Source of the DNA: Anaerobacillus alkalilacustris
GTDB lineage: Bacteria > Bacillota > Bacilli > Bacillales > Anaerobacillaceae
Direction: 5' to 3'
NCBI RefSeq assembly: GCF_001866005.1
Contig: NZ_MLQR01000050.1
Coordinates: forward strand, 62,001 to 126,000
Length of the DNA: 64,000 nt
Program-made: the position numbers and the translations under genes
Notes under the pieces: model-generated
What the model saw: the letters and a program-made list of their open reading frames with translations, nothing else
What the model was told of the DNA's origin: nothing
Databases searched by the model: none
Part shown: one piece after another, positions 54,521-62,421 of the stretch
How the letters are laid out: each line of letters begins with the position of its first letter
How positions within the stretch are numbered: the stretch's first letter is position 1

Positions 54521-56644
54521 TTACACTTTCTCTATTTTCACAGCACAAACTTTAAATTCTGGCATTCTTGATGTTGGATCTAGTGCTGGATTTGTTAACT
54601 GATTAACTGATAACTCTTTCCCCCAATGATAAGGAACAAAAACATGGTCATTTCGAATTGCTTTTGTTAACCGAACATCTAATACCATTGAAGAACGCGG
54701 CGTAGTTAACTTCACTTTATCTCCATTTGATAGATTGTATTGGCTTGCTAATTCTGGATGCATTTCAGCATATGGTAGTGGACATTGTTCCATCAAGAAC
54801 TTTACTCTTCTCGTTTGAGTTCCAGATAGATAATGGAATACAACCCGTCCAGTTGTTAACGTATGTGGATAATTTGTAGTTGGAATTTCCGCTGGTTCCT
54901 GCCAATCGATTACCGCTAAATTGGCTTTTCCATTAGGTGTATCAAATTTTTCTTTAAACATTGTTGGCGTTCCAGGGTGATCTTCAGACGGACATGGCCA
55001 GAAAACACCATCTTCTTTATCAATACGATCATACGTAATCCCGTAATAATCCGCTTTTCCACCTTTTGATGCGATACGGAACTCTTCAAAAATTTCTGGT
55101 ACATTTTCGTATGGGAAAAACTTCCCTTTTCCCATACGCTCTGCAATAAGCTTCATAATTTGCCAGTCTGTTTTAGACTCACCAATTGGATCTTTCACTT
55201 TACGAATACGAATGACACGGCCTTCAAGGTTCGTTGTTGTCCCTTCATCCTCAGCCCAAGTTGTAGCTGGTAATACAACATCTGCAAATTCACATGTTTC
55301 AGACAAGAAGAAATCACTAACTACTAAGAAATCTAATTTTCTAAAGCTGTCCCAAACATATTCTGTATTAGGTGCAGATACTGCCGGATTACTACACATC
55401 ACGTGCATAGCACGAATATTTCCTTTTTGTATTTCGTCAAACATTTCATAAGCGGAAACACCTGCTTTTGGCATTTCTTCAGGTTTAATTCCCCAAACTC
55501 CTGCAACATACTTTACGTGTTCAGGATCTGCAATTTTTCTGTATCCAGGAAGTGCATCTGCTTTTTGCCCGTGCTCACGCCCCCCTTGACCATTTCCTTG
55601 CCCCGTAACCGTAGCAACACCTGATGCAAATTTACCTATTTGGCCCCGTAACAATGCCATTGATGTGTAAATGCATACATTATCAACACCTTTTGTTTGT
55701 TGTTCGATACCACGACAGAACATAACTACTGAACGTGAAGATTGTCCGTAAATACGTGCAGCCTTTTCAATTTTTTCAACAGATACTCCAGTAATTTCAG
55801 AAGTATATTCAGGTGTAAAATGTTTCACTTGTTCCTTCATTTGCTCATAATTGTTGCATCGTTCTTTAACATAAGCTTCATCTACATAACCGTCACGAAC
55901 AATAATGTGTAACATTCCGTTTGCTAAAGCTGAATCTGTACCTGATTTAATATCTAAGTGAACATCTGCTAATCTAGCAATCTGAGTTTCACGAGGATCT
56001 ACAACAATCATTTTTGCACCTTTATCTCTTGCTTTCCATAACCATTGGATCGATGTAGGGTGACATTCAGCAGCATTCCACCCTGATATAAAGAAACAGT
56101 CTGTATGCTCTAACTCTGTCCAAGGTAATGTTGAACCACGGTCAGTTCCAAGTGTTTTCATAAAACCACCAGCAGCTGAGCTCATACAAAATCGACCGTT
56201 ATAATCAACAAATCTTGTCCCTAAAGCAACACGTGCATATTTTCCTACTAGATAACATTTTTCATTTGTCATTGATACACCACCGTAAACTGAGAGTGCA
56301 TCTTTACCATGTTTTTGTTGTAGCTGTTTAAAATTCTTTTCGATTAAATCCAGCGCTTCGTCCCATGTTGCTTTTACAAATTGTCCGTTCTTCTTAATTA
56401 ATGGTGTTGTAATTCTTTCTTCGTGATCAACCGTTTGATAAGCAGTAACACCTTTAGGACACATCTTCCCTAAGGTAACAGGCCAATCATATCGTGGTTC
56501 TACTCCAACGACCTTACCTGTTTTTTCATTTAATCTTATATGCATCCCACACTGCATTCCGCAATAACAGCAATGAGTTGTAATTAATTTTTCACCTTCA
56601 TGATGAAGGTTTTTAACTCCTTCTTTTGCAATAAATTGTGTCAT
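54521..56644 (-). CDS. Molybdopterin oxidoreductase, NasC/NarB-like nitrate reductase-type catalytic subunit
   Basis: The 707-aa protein has an N-terminal 4Fe-4S site (CCYCGMQCG, Cys25, 28, 32 and Cys62 in KMCPKG). The expected Mo ligand is Cys153 in YNGRFCMSSAAGG, in the NarB/NapA-like context, and TGQGNGQGGREHGQKADALPGYR is typical of assimilatory nitrate reductases. A molybdopterin dinucleotide-binding C-terminal domain follows (TTGRVVFHYLSGTQTRR). It has no Tat signal, so it should be cytoplasmic. Its start codon overlaps the stop of the NarI-like gene (TAATG). Nitrate is the probable substrate, but another oxyanion is possible. Confidence 0.88.
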   Translation of the reverse strand: MTQFIAKEGVKNLHHEGEKLITTHCCYCGMQCGMHIRLNEKTGKVVGVEPRYDWPVTLGKMCPKGVTAYQTVDHEERITTPLIKKNGQFVKATWDEALDLIEKNFKQLQQKHGKDALSVYGGVSMTNEKCYLVGKYARVALGTRFVDYNGRFCMSSAAGGFMKTLGTDRGSTLPWTELEHTDCFFISGWNAAECHPTSIQWLWKARDKGAKMIVVDPRETQIARLADVHLDIKSGTDSALANGMLHIIVRDGYVDEAYVKERCNNYEQMKEQVKHFTPEYTSEITGVSVEKIEKAARIYGQSSRSVVMFCRGIEQQTKGVDNVCIYTSMALLRGQIGKFASGVATVTGQGNGQGGREHGQKADALPGYRKIADPEHVKYVAGVWGIKPEEMPKAGVSAYEMFDEIQKGNIRAMHVMCSNPAVSAPNTEYVWDSFRKLDFLVVSDFFLSETCEFADVVLPATTWAEDEGTTTNLEGRVIRIRKVKDPIGESKTDWQIMKLIAERMGKGKFFPYENVPEIFEEFRIASKGGKADYYGITYDRIDKEDGVFWPCPSEDHPGTPTMFKEKFDTPNGKANLAVIDWQEPAEIPTTNYPHTLTTGRVVFHYLSGTQTRRVKFLMEQCPLPYAEMHPELASQYNLSNGDKVKLTTPRSSMVLDVRLTKAIRNDHVFVPYHWGKELSVNQLTNPALDPTSRMPEFKVCAVKIEKV

Positions 56645-57852
56645 TATTTTTCCTCCTCTATTGCCTTGTTATAAAATTCTTCAGATCGTCCCCTACCAAA
56701 ACCAGGAATATGAATGCCGTTATTTGTTTGAACTGGTCCGTAAGGATTCCCCTTAACTGAACCCATATTTAATTGACTCATTACACGAATTCTTCTACGA
56801 CAACTAGGACAATAATCTGCTAAAAAAGTTCCATCTTCAAGTTTTAAATCAAATTGTTGAGAATGTAGGATGTTCTTAACGTCAGCGATTTGGTCATCAT
56901 TACTATATTTGGTTCCACATTTTTTACATGATCTAGTATCAACCATAACCTCTTCCTGATAGTTCATCGGTACGGCTGTTGCTAAAGGGCGAATAGGTAA
57001 ATGGAACAACTTACCGAATGGAAAGTAAATCAAAAATAAAACGACCGTTACTTGATGTATTAAAGCTAGTTGCGGGTGAATAAATCCACCTAAAAACTTA
57101 TATGAAACTGTTAATAATAACCCAGATACCGTTACCGCTAAAAGTATATAAAGTGGTAATAAATCAAATTCAGCTCGTTCAGTAACCTTCAAATCATGAT
57201 TATTAATTCTTCTTACTAGGGCCATAATGATACCCACTAAAACCATCAGTGCAGTAATGTTTAATCCGTTATAAACTAGTTCAGCAAACAAACCGTTCGC
57301 TACCATTTTAATTGTCGGAATGTTCATTACCATCAACTGATAAGTTGTAGCATCGATTAGCCTAAAATGCATCCAACCAAATGTTAATCCAAATGTAATT
57401 GCAAATGAACCCATACAACCCCAAGCGATTAACCAATGCTGTATACCTCTGTACAATCCACGTTTAAAGATAAATTTTTGTAAAATAATATTATCTACGA
57501 AAGTTTTTACGATTGCTGCAATATTTCTTTTTGTACGCTTTTTAGTAAATAAATTCTTAATACTTCGTTTTACCATCTCATTTGTAGCTGGACGTATTAG
57601 CCAAGAAGCCATTCTAACTGTAATACCAATGAAAAATATAAAAGAGGCAACCTTATAGCCAGCCAACATTAGATCAATTTTTTTGAACTGAGCTGTACCG
57701 ATCCACATTGTGATAAACAAGAATGCAACTACAAAAAATGCATACATACTAGTTTTTGAATAAAAAGATCTTTCAAGGTTCTTTATTCTAGGTTTTGTAT
57801 CGTTTGATTCATTAGGGTTATTAGTAGAATAAGTTCTTTCTAGATTGTTCAT
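56644..57852 (-). CDS. NarI-like membrane subunit with C-terminal zinc-ribbon-like motif
   Basis: The 402-aa protein has about six or seven helices. His residues in positions like those of NarI heme ligands lie in RGIQHWLIAWG, HPQLALIHQVTVVLF and FPFGKLFHLPIRP, so it may be a b-type cytochrome oxidising menaquinol. A cytoplasmic tail has CKKCGTKY and YCPSCRRR, a likely zinc or iron site not found in NarI. It heads the operon with the molybdoenzyme, ferredoxin and Rieske genes, and is preceded by two Fnr boxes. Heme binding is inference. Confidence 0.85.
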   Translation of the reverse strand: MNNLERTYSTNNPNESNDTKPRIKNLERSFYSKTSMYAFFVVAFLFITMWIGTAQFKKIDLMLAGYKVASFIFFIGITVRMASWLIRPATNEMVKRSIKNLFTKKRTKRNIAAIVKTFVDNIILQKFIFKRGLYRGIQHWLIAWGCMGSFAITFGLTFGWMHFRLIDATTYQLMVMNIPTIKMVANGLFAELVYNGLNITALMVLVGIIMALVRRINNHDLKVTERAEFDLLPLYILLAVTVSGLLLTVSYKFLGGFIHPQLALIHQVTVVLFLIYFPFGKLFHLPIRPLATAVPMNYQEEVMVDTRSCKKCGTKYSNDDQIADVKNILHSQQFDLKLEDGTFLADYCPSCRRRIRVMSQLNMGSVKGNPYGPVQTNNGIHIPGFGRGRSEEFYNKAIEEEK

Positions 57853-57938
57853 CTTTTCTCACTCCTTTTTTGAAGTACGCACATGGAACAACTATAGGCC
57901 TTTTAGCTGTTAGAAGTGCTAAACGTTCTGTTACCCTT

Positions 57939-58004
57939 ATTGTAGAAGAGACCCTTATCACTCACTGTGCAATTTCTCACAGCAAAGGTGTGAATTTTAT
58001 CACA
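57939..58004 (-). promoter_or_regulatory. Fnr-dependent promoter of the Mo/Rieske operon with two boxes
   Basis: On the minus strand the near box TGTGAGAAATTGCACA (57966-57981) lies 21 nt before TACAAT (57939-57944), at about -41.5. A perfect second box TGTGATAAAATTCACA (57989-58004) lies 23 bp further upstream. Tandem boxes suggest strong control. Confidence 0.85.
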
Positions 58005-58227
58005 GAAATGTCATTTGTAATATTAACAAAGTGTAAAACATGTAAAAGAACCTCTATTTATCAACATTCTTTTTGTCGGCTTACACGTTACCCGTTCACA
58101 AAATATACACATTTCAACCACCAAATAAAACTTGTTTTTTCTGCATTTTTTTACATATTTATTAAATTTTTCTACCTTTAACTTCAACCTTGTCCACAAG
58201 GAAGAAATCTATAGTTTCCTGGCCAAC
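58005..58227. other. Intergenic region between the radical SAM gene and the Mo operon
   Basis: AT-rich DNA upstream of the Fnr boxes. A long frame on the plus strand here has no ribosome site and overlaps the promoter, so it was not called. Confidence 0.4.
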
Positions 58228-58267
58228 AAAAAAAATCAGTGCGTGGTAAAGGTCCACCGCACTGATT
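58228..58267 (-). terminator. Terminator of the radical SAM gene
   Basis: AATCAGTGCG and CGCACTGATT form a 10-bp stem extended by GG/CC, followed by eight T on the minus strand. Confidence 0.88.
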
Positions 58268-58275
58268 GTTGTTAA

Positions 58276-59373
58276 TTAAGATTTATACTTTTTAGGGATA
58301 TAGGCACAATAAGGATCACTTTCCAAATAATCTCCAGTAAGTGCAAATGCTCTCGCACGGGAGCCACCACAAATTTCTTTATATTCACAAACTCCGCATT
58401 TCCCTTTTAGTAGCGTCTTATTTCTTAAATCTTTGAATACCGGACTATCTCGATAAATCTCAGGAAGTGGCTTTTCTCGTACATTTCCACACTTTACGGG
58501 CAAAAAGCCACTTGGATAAACATCGCCAATATGGCTAATAAATACAAATCCATCCCCATCATTAACACCTTTAGGAGCACGACCCAACGTATCAAGACGC
58601 TTATTTCCTTCAGGAGCCTTTAGATTTAATCGCTTCTTTTCTTGAATAACTACTCGGCGATAATGAGGAGCTTCTGTAGCTTTGACTCCATATGGCATGC
58701 TTTGTTGAATTTCAAATAACCACTTCATTACTTCTTCATGTTCGTCAGCAGAAATCATATCCTTTTCCATACCTCTACCAGTAGGTATTAAGAAAAAAAC
58801 GCTCCAAAGCACTGCATTCATTTCTTTTACTTTTTCAGCCATAGCTGGCAAATCATCAACATTATATTTAGAAACCGTTGTATTTATTTGAATAGGAATA
58901 TTTAACTCTTTTAAGTAATCGATTCCCTTCATTGTTAAATCAAAGGAACCTTTTGTCCCTCTAAAATGGTCATGTATTTCGGCAGTGGAACCATCCAAAC
59001 TAAATGCCCAACGTGATAAACCAACTTCTTTCGCTTGATCAATTGCCTTTTTCGTCACTTTCGGTGTAGCACTAGGCGTCATTGAGACAGGTAACTTCTT
59101 TTCTTCTATTGCATACTTGGCTAATTCATAAAGGTCAGCTCTCATTAATGGATCTCCACCTGTAAATACAAATAATGGGTTATCCATAGTAGCTATTTCA
59201 TCTATTAATTTCTTACCTTCCTCAAAAGATAGTTGTCTTGGGTCAGCTTTATATTGTGCCTCAGCGCGACAATGTAAGCATTTAAGGGCACAAGCTCTTG
59301 TTACTTCCCAAATTACTATGAACGGATTTTCATCATAATTTTTAGGTTTCTCTGATAAGAATGATAAATTCAT
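58276..59373 (-). CDS. Radical SAM/SPASM protein (TIGR04053-like), Fnr-controlled
   Basis: The 365-aa protein binds a radical SAM 4Fe-4S cluster through CALKCLHC (Cys28, 32, 35), with the GGDPL motif (VFTGGDPLMRADLYELA). A SPASM domain with auxiliary-cluster Cys follows (CGNVREKPL..., CGVCEYKEICGGSRARAFALTGDYLESDPYC). It resembles NirJ/AhbC/AhbD heme-modifying enzymes and the TIGR04053 group. The exact substrate is unknown; heme or peptide modification is possible. GGAGGAGACCTT precedes ATG. A perfect Fnr box and TATGAT -10 lie upstream. Confidence 0.85.
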   Translation of the reverse strand: MNLSFLSEKPKNYDENPFIVIWEVTRACALKCLHCRAEAQYKADPRQLSFEEGKKLIDEIATMDNPLFVFTGGDPLMRADLYELAKYAIEEKKLPVSMTPSATPKVTKKAIDQAKEVGLSRWAFSLDGSTAEIHDHFRGTKGSFDLTMKGIDYLKELNIPIQINTTVSKYNVDDLPAMAEKVKEMNAVLWSVFFLIPTGRGMEKDMISADEHEEVMKWLFEIQQSMPYGVKATEAPHYRRVVIQEKKRLNLKAPEGNKRLDTLGRAPKGVNDGDGFVFISHIGDVYPSGFLPVKCGNVREKPLPEIYRDSPVFKDLRNKTLLKGKCGVCEYKEICGGSRARAFALTGDYLESDPYCAYIPKKYKS

Positions 59374-59414
59374 AAGGTCTCCTCCGCTCTTTTATCTAAG
59401 TTCTTCATAGTTTC

Positions 59415-59458
59415 ATCATATGTGATAAACACGAATTAACTCAGTGAGATATATCACA
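59415..59458 (-). promoter_or_regulatory. Fnr-dependent promoter of the radical SAM gene
   Basis: On the minus strand TGTGATATATCTCACT (59443-59458) exactly matches TGTGA-N6-TCACT. TATGAT (59415-59420) begins 22 nt beyond it. Confidence 0.87.
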
Positions 59459-59528
59459 ATGTTTTTAAAGCCACATTATTTAGACTTAAATTAGAAAACT
59501 AAATAAATACTCTTAGTTTTTTAGGAAT

Positions 59529-59628
59529 CAAGGAGAACTCGTTTTAGCTTCGCTAGAACATCTGAATGGATTCCCGGCCTACGCTACGCTTAGAGGGGGG
59601 CTTACTTCCCTTAATAGCGGGATAAAAC
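59529..59628 (+). repeat. Dispersed repeat family B, diverged copy
   Basis: GAGAACTCGTTTTAGCTTCGC, GCCTACGCTACGCTTAGAGG and TTAATAGCGGGATAAAA match the layout of the other family B copies at lower identity. Confidence 0.55.
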
Positions 59629-59633
59629 AGCAC

Positions 59634-59679
59634 AAAAAAATGAGGTTCCTTAAGTAATCACTTAACGTCCCTCACTTTT
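59634..59679 (-). terminator. Terminator of the LpdD-like gene
   Basis: GTGAGGGACGTTAAGT and ACTTAAGGAACCTCAT pair with mismatches around a GATT loop, then seven T follow on the minus strand. Confidence 0.75.
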
Positions 59680-59690
59680 GTATTTCATTT

Positions 59691-60017
59691 TTAACCTTTA
59701 CAATTTTTTTGATCAAGCATAAATTGAAAAAATTTATCCCATGTTTGATTAACAAGATCTTCAATTTGAGCTTTGGTAGCATTATCAATATGAATTCCAC
59801 CTAAAAGAACGGTTTTTTGTTGAAACGTATGACACCAGACTTTGGCTAATTCTATAAATAAATCTTCTTCTTTATGATTTGGAAATCCATAACTTATTAT
59901 CTTAACTTCGCTGTCCGTATAATCCGCAATGACAACAGCACCGATATGTGGTCCTGTCCCACCCGATACAATGATAAGATCATCGACACCAACTCGATTT
60001 AGTTCACAACTAATCAC
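59691..60017 (-). CDS. LpdD-like (prenylated-flavin chaperone / gallate decarboxylase subunit D-like) small protein
   Basis: The 108-aa protein has VSGGTGPHIGAVVIADYTDSEVKIISYGFPNHKEEDLFIELA and TVLLGGIHIDNATKAQIEDLVNQ. These fit the LpdD-like domain of proteins found with UbiD-type decarboxylases. I use the GTG start at 60017 with AGGGGGAGCAAAT before it; a longer frame to 60086 would run through its own Fnr promoter. Known relatives help activate prenyl-FMN enzymes, but no UbiD or UbiX gene is in the window, so its role here is open. Confidence 0.72.
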   Translation of the reverse strand: MISCELNRVGVDDLIIVSGGTGPHIGAVVIADYTDSEVKIISYGFPNHKEEDLFIELAKVWCHTFQQKTVLLGGIHIDNATKAQIEDLVNQTWDKFFQFMLDQKNCKG

Positions 60018-60049
60018 ATTTGCTCCCCCTATATCCGTGATTTGAGATA

Positions 60050-60092
60050 ATCTTATCAAATTCAATGTATAATTAATGTGAAACATATCACA
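60050..60092 (-). promoter_or_regulatory. Fnr-dependent promoter of the LpdD-like gene
   Basis: On the minus strand TGTGATATGTTTCACA (60077-60092) is a perfect Fnr palindrome, and TAAGAT (60050-60055) begins 21 nt beyond it. The start point would lie near 60043, upstream of the GTG start and inside the longer frame. Confidence 0.83.
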
Positions 60093-60173
60093 GTGAATAT
60101 TTTGTTAATAAATTCACCTTTAAGAAATCGAGGAAACTATATTAAACTGAAAATATTACATTCCTCGTATCAA

Positions 60174-60189
60174 TGTGAAGTTTTGCACA
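60174..60189 (+). promoter_or_regulatory. Possible Fnr-type box ahead of the third Crp/Fnr gene
   Basis: TGTGAAGTTTTGCACA has one change from TGTGA-N6-TCACA, the same change as the near box of the Mo operon. A weak -10 (TATTTT at 60212-60217) lies 22 nt downstream. The leader would then run through a family C repeat. Confidence 0.55.
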
Positions 60190-60227
60190 ACAATTTTCAC
60201 TTATGTTATGGTATTTTTAAACTATTC

Positions 60228-60344
60228 AGTGAGTTTCATAATTACCTAAATGGAGCTGCATAAGTCTAAATGTTGTTGGAAACGGTCTACATCCAACAGC
60301 ATTTAGTATCAGAGTGGCGAAAATAAACAATTATGAAATTCATT
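60228..60344. repeat. MITE-like palindromic repeat, family C, best-preserved copy
   Basis: Terminal inverted repeats AGTGAGTTTCATAATT and AATTATGAAATTCATT flank an internal hairpin (CTAAATGTTGTTGG with CCAACAGCATTTAG, one G-T pair). The whole 117-bp element is palindromic and carries no gene. Confidence 0.72.
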
Positions 60345-60427
60345 ATATTGAATATAGTTTTTTTAACCAATATTATATCGTATGTTTACTTAAAATTGAT
60401 ATTTTTTCCAAAGGAGATGAAAAAATT

Positions 60428-61114
60428 ATGCCTGTTAGTCGCTTTATTCATAATATACCTATTTTTTCTGCATTACCGTTGGAACAAAAAGAACAACTTA
60501 CACATATTATTCAAACTAAAAAGATGACAAAAGGAGAAGTTCTTTTCCATGAATATGACCCTGCTGACGCAATTTATTTTGTAAATGAAGGAAAAGTACG
60601 CATAAATAAAAGTACACCAGATGGAAAAGAAATCGTACTTAGCATTCGCCAATCAGGAGAAATGTTTGCAGAAGTGGCATTATTCTGTAAACCCGGAAGC
60701 ACATACCCTGCTACAGCCACTTGTATTGAGAGCGGCAATACTTCCTATATTAAAAATGATGACTTAGAAACCTTTTTATTACAGCATCCTCATCTAGCAA
60801 TATCTTTGTTCCGGGACTTTTCAGAAAGACTTCGAATTTCTCAAACTACACTGCGAGATGTAGCATTATACGGGAAATTCGGAGCATTAGCAGCTACTTT
60901 AGTGAGGTTGGCGGATGAATACGGAAGTGCTACTGAAGACGGAATAAAAATTAAGCTCAAATTAACACATGAAGATTTAGGAAGTTTTTTTGGTGCAACA
61001 CGAGAAAGTGTAACAAGATTAATGAATCAGTTAAAACAACAAAAAATAGTTACAAAAAAACAGGGGTATTTATTTATTCATAATATTGATGCATTAAAAG
61101 ATTATATAAACTAG
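60428..61114 (+). CDS. Crp/Fnr-family regulator without iron-sulfur cysteines
   Basis: The 228-aa protein has a cNMP-type barrel (GEVLFHEYDPADAIYFVNEGKVRINKS), a dimer helix and a winged HTH (LTHEDLGSFFGATRESVTRLMNQLKQQKIV). It lacks the C-terminal Cys motif of the two Fnr copies, so it must sense another signal, or act as a downstream relay like ArcR or other Crp-family proteins in Firmicutes. It is divergent from the LpdD-like gene, and its recognition helix resembles theirs (ATRESVTRLM), so it may bind similar boxes. AAAGGAGATG precedes the ATG at 60428. Confidence 0.88.
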   Translation: MPVSRFIHNIPIFSALPLEQKEQLTHIIQTKKMTKGEVLFHEYDPADAIYFVNEGKVRINKSTPDGKEIVLSIRQSGEMFAEVALFCKPGSTYPATATCIESGNTSYIKNDDLETFLLQHPHLAISLFRDFSERLRISQTTLRDVALYGKFGALAATLVRLADEYGSATEDGIKIKLKLTHEDLGSFFGATRESVTRLMNQLKQQKIVTKKQGYLFIHNIDALKDYIN

Positions 61115-61373
61115 AAACGATAGCACTATGTTAGCAGCCACGAGATTATTGACCTTTCAAAGATACCGCTTTTGGACTTCTGCGTACTTCAGTGACTATA
61201 ACTATTACTCTAAAGAACGCTTTCTCCAAGCACTGTTTTGTGTGACGAGTAATCGCTGGAGCAAATTTGTTGAAGCCTATTCTAAATGTTTTTTATAGCA
61301 ATGTAATGAATTCCTTGATGAAGCTACCTAACAACCCGTCACTTGATCTAAAACTACATAGCCTTCCAACAAG
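61115..61373 (+). repeat. Decayed family A repeat and flanking spacer
   Basis: GCACTGTTTTGTGTGACGAGTAATCGCTGGAGC (about 61231-61263) matches the middle of family A (GTTTTGTGAGACGAGTAACCGCAGG). The ends are not recognisable. No gene is seen. Confidence 0.5.
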
Positions 61374-61411
61374 AAAAAGAGTTGCCTAAAGTCTTTAGGC
61401 CAACTCTTTTT
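61374..61411 (-). terminator. argF terminator
   Basis: AAGAGTTGGCCTAAAG and CTTTAGGCAACTCTT pair with one bulge, followed by TTTTT on the minus strand. Confidence 0.85.
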
Positions 61412-61422
61412 TGATTTAATAA

Positions 61423-62400
61423 CTATTTTGCATCCCCCATTAATGCTACTAATACAGCTTTTTGAGCATGCAGTCGATTTTCCGCTTGATCAAAAATATA
61501 TGAATGTTCCCCATCAATTACATCAACCGTTACTTCTTCTCCACGGTGAGCCGGTAAGCAATGAAGGAATATATAATCATCCTTGGCATGGCTAGCTAAA
61601 GCTTTATTTACTTGAAACTCATTAAATGCTTCAAGTCTTTTGGCTGTCTCTTCTTCATGCCCCATACTTGTCCAGACATCTGTATAAATAACATCTGCAC
61701 CAGTTACTGCTTCAATCGGGTCATTTGTAATAAGAAGTTTTGCTCCTGTTTCGTTACAAATAGCCTCGATTTCCTTCATGATCCAAGCTTTTGGTTCATA
61801 ACCTTTAGGTGTTGCGATCGCTACATCCATACCTACTTTTGCACAAGCAATTAAAAATGAATGAGCTACATTGTTACCATCGCCAACATATACAGTTTTA
61901 ATCCCTTCAAACGTTCCTTTTACTTCATAAATGGTTAAAATATCAGCAAGTGCCTGACAAGGGTGAAAATCTTCTGTTAATGCATTTATAACTGGGATTG
62001 TTGAAAATTTCGCTAATTCCTCAATAATTTCATGTCCATGCGTTCGGATCATAATCCCATCTACATATCGCGAAAGTACTTGAGCAGTATCAGAAATTGG
62101 TTCACCTCTTCCAAGCTGCGAATCTTTAGAGCTTAAAAATAAAGCTGATCCTCCTAACTGATTCATTCCAACTTCAAAAGAAACTCTTGTTCTTGTCGAT
62201 GACTTCTCAAATATCATTGCAAGTGTTTTCCCTGCAAGTAACGGGTGGGGCACACCTTCTTTTTGATATTTTTTTAGTAATATCGAAAAATCCAGAAGCT
62301 CTTTTATTTCTTCAGAAGAATAATCTAATAATGTAAGAAGGTTTTTCCCTTTATATTTTTCTATATTTAATCCTGACTCAGTTACCGGTAGTGCAGTCAA
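61423..62400 (-). CDS. argF: Ornithine carbamoyltransferase
   Basis: ArgF makes citrulline from ornithine and carbamoyl phosphate in arginine synthesis. The protein has the carbamoyl-phosphate site [20 protein letters not shown], the motif [12 protein letters not shown], and [11 protein letters not shown] with the ornithine-side Cys. About 325 aa is full length. I prefer a TTG start at 62400 ten nt after AAAGG; a GTG at 62409 lies too close to the ribosome site. It follows carB by about 21 nt, so the two share an operon, as in B. subtilis. Confidence 0.95.
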   Translation of the reverse strand: MTALPVTESGLNIEKYKGKNLLTLLDYSSEEIKELLDFSILLKKYQKEGVPHPLLAGKTLAMIFEKSSTRTRVSFEVGMNQLGGSALFLSSKDSQLGRGEPISDTAQVLSRYVDGIMIRTHGHEIIEELAKFSTIPVINALTEDFHPCQALADILTIYEVKGTFEGIKTVYVGDGNNVAHSFLIACAKVGMDVAIATPKGYEPKAWIMKEIEAICNETGAKLLITNDPIEAVTGADVIYTDVWTSMGHEEETAKRLEAFNEFQVNKALASHAKDDYIFLHCLPAHRGEEVTVDVIDGEHSYIFDQAENRLHAQKAVLVALMGDAK

Positions 62401-62421
62401 GAAATCCACATCCTTTAGTAA

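Noticed and set aside
57870-58181. 103-aa plus-strand frame between the Mo operon and the radical SAM gene
   Set aside because: It runs through the two Fnr boxes and -10 of the Mo operon, has no ribosome site and an implausible composition.
60018-60086. N-terminal extension of the LpdD-like protein
   Set aside because: The extension (MFHINYTLNLIRLS) covers the predicted -10 and start point and enters the Fnr box; the GTG at 60017 has a strong ribosome site.
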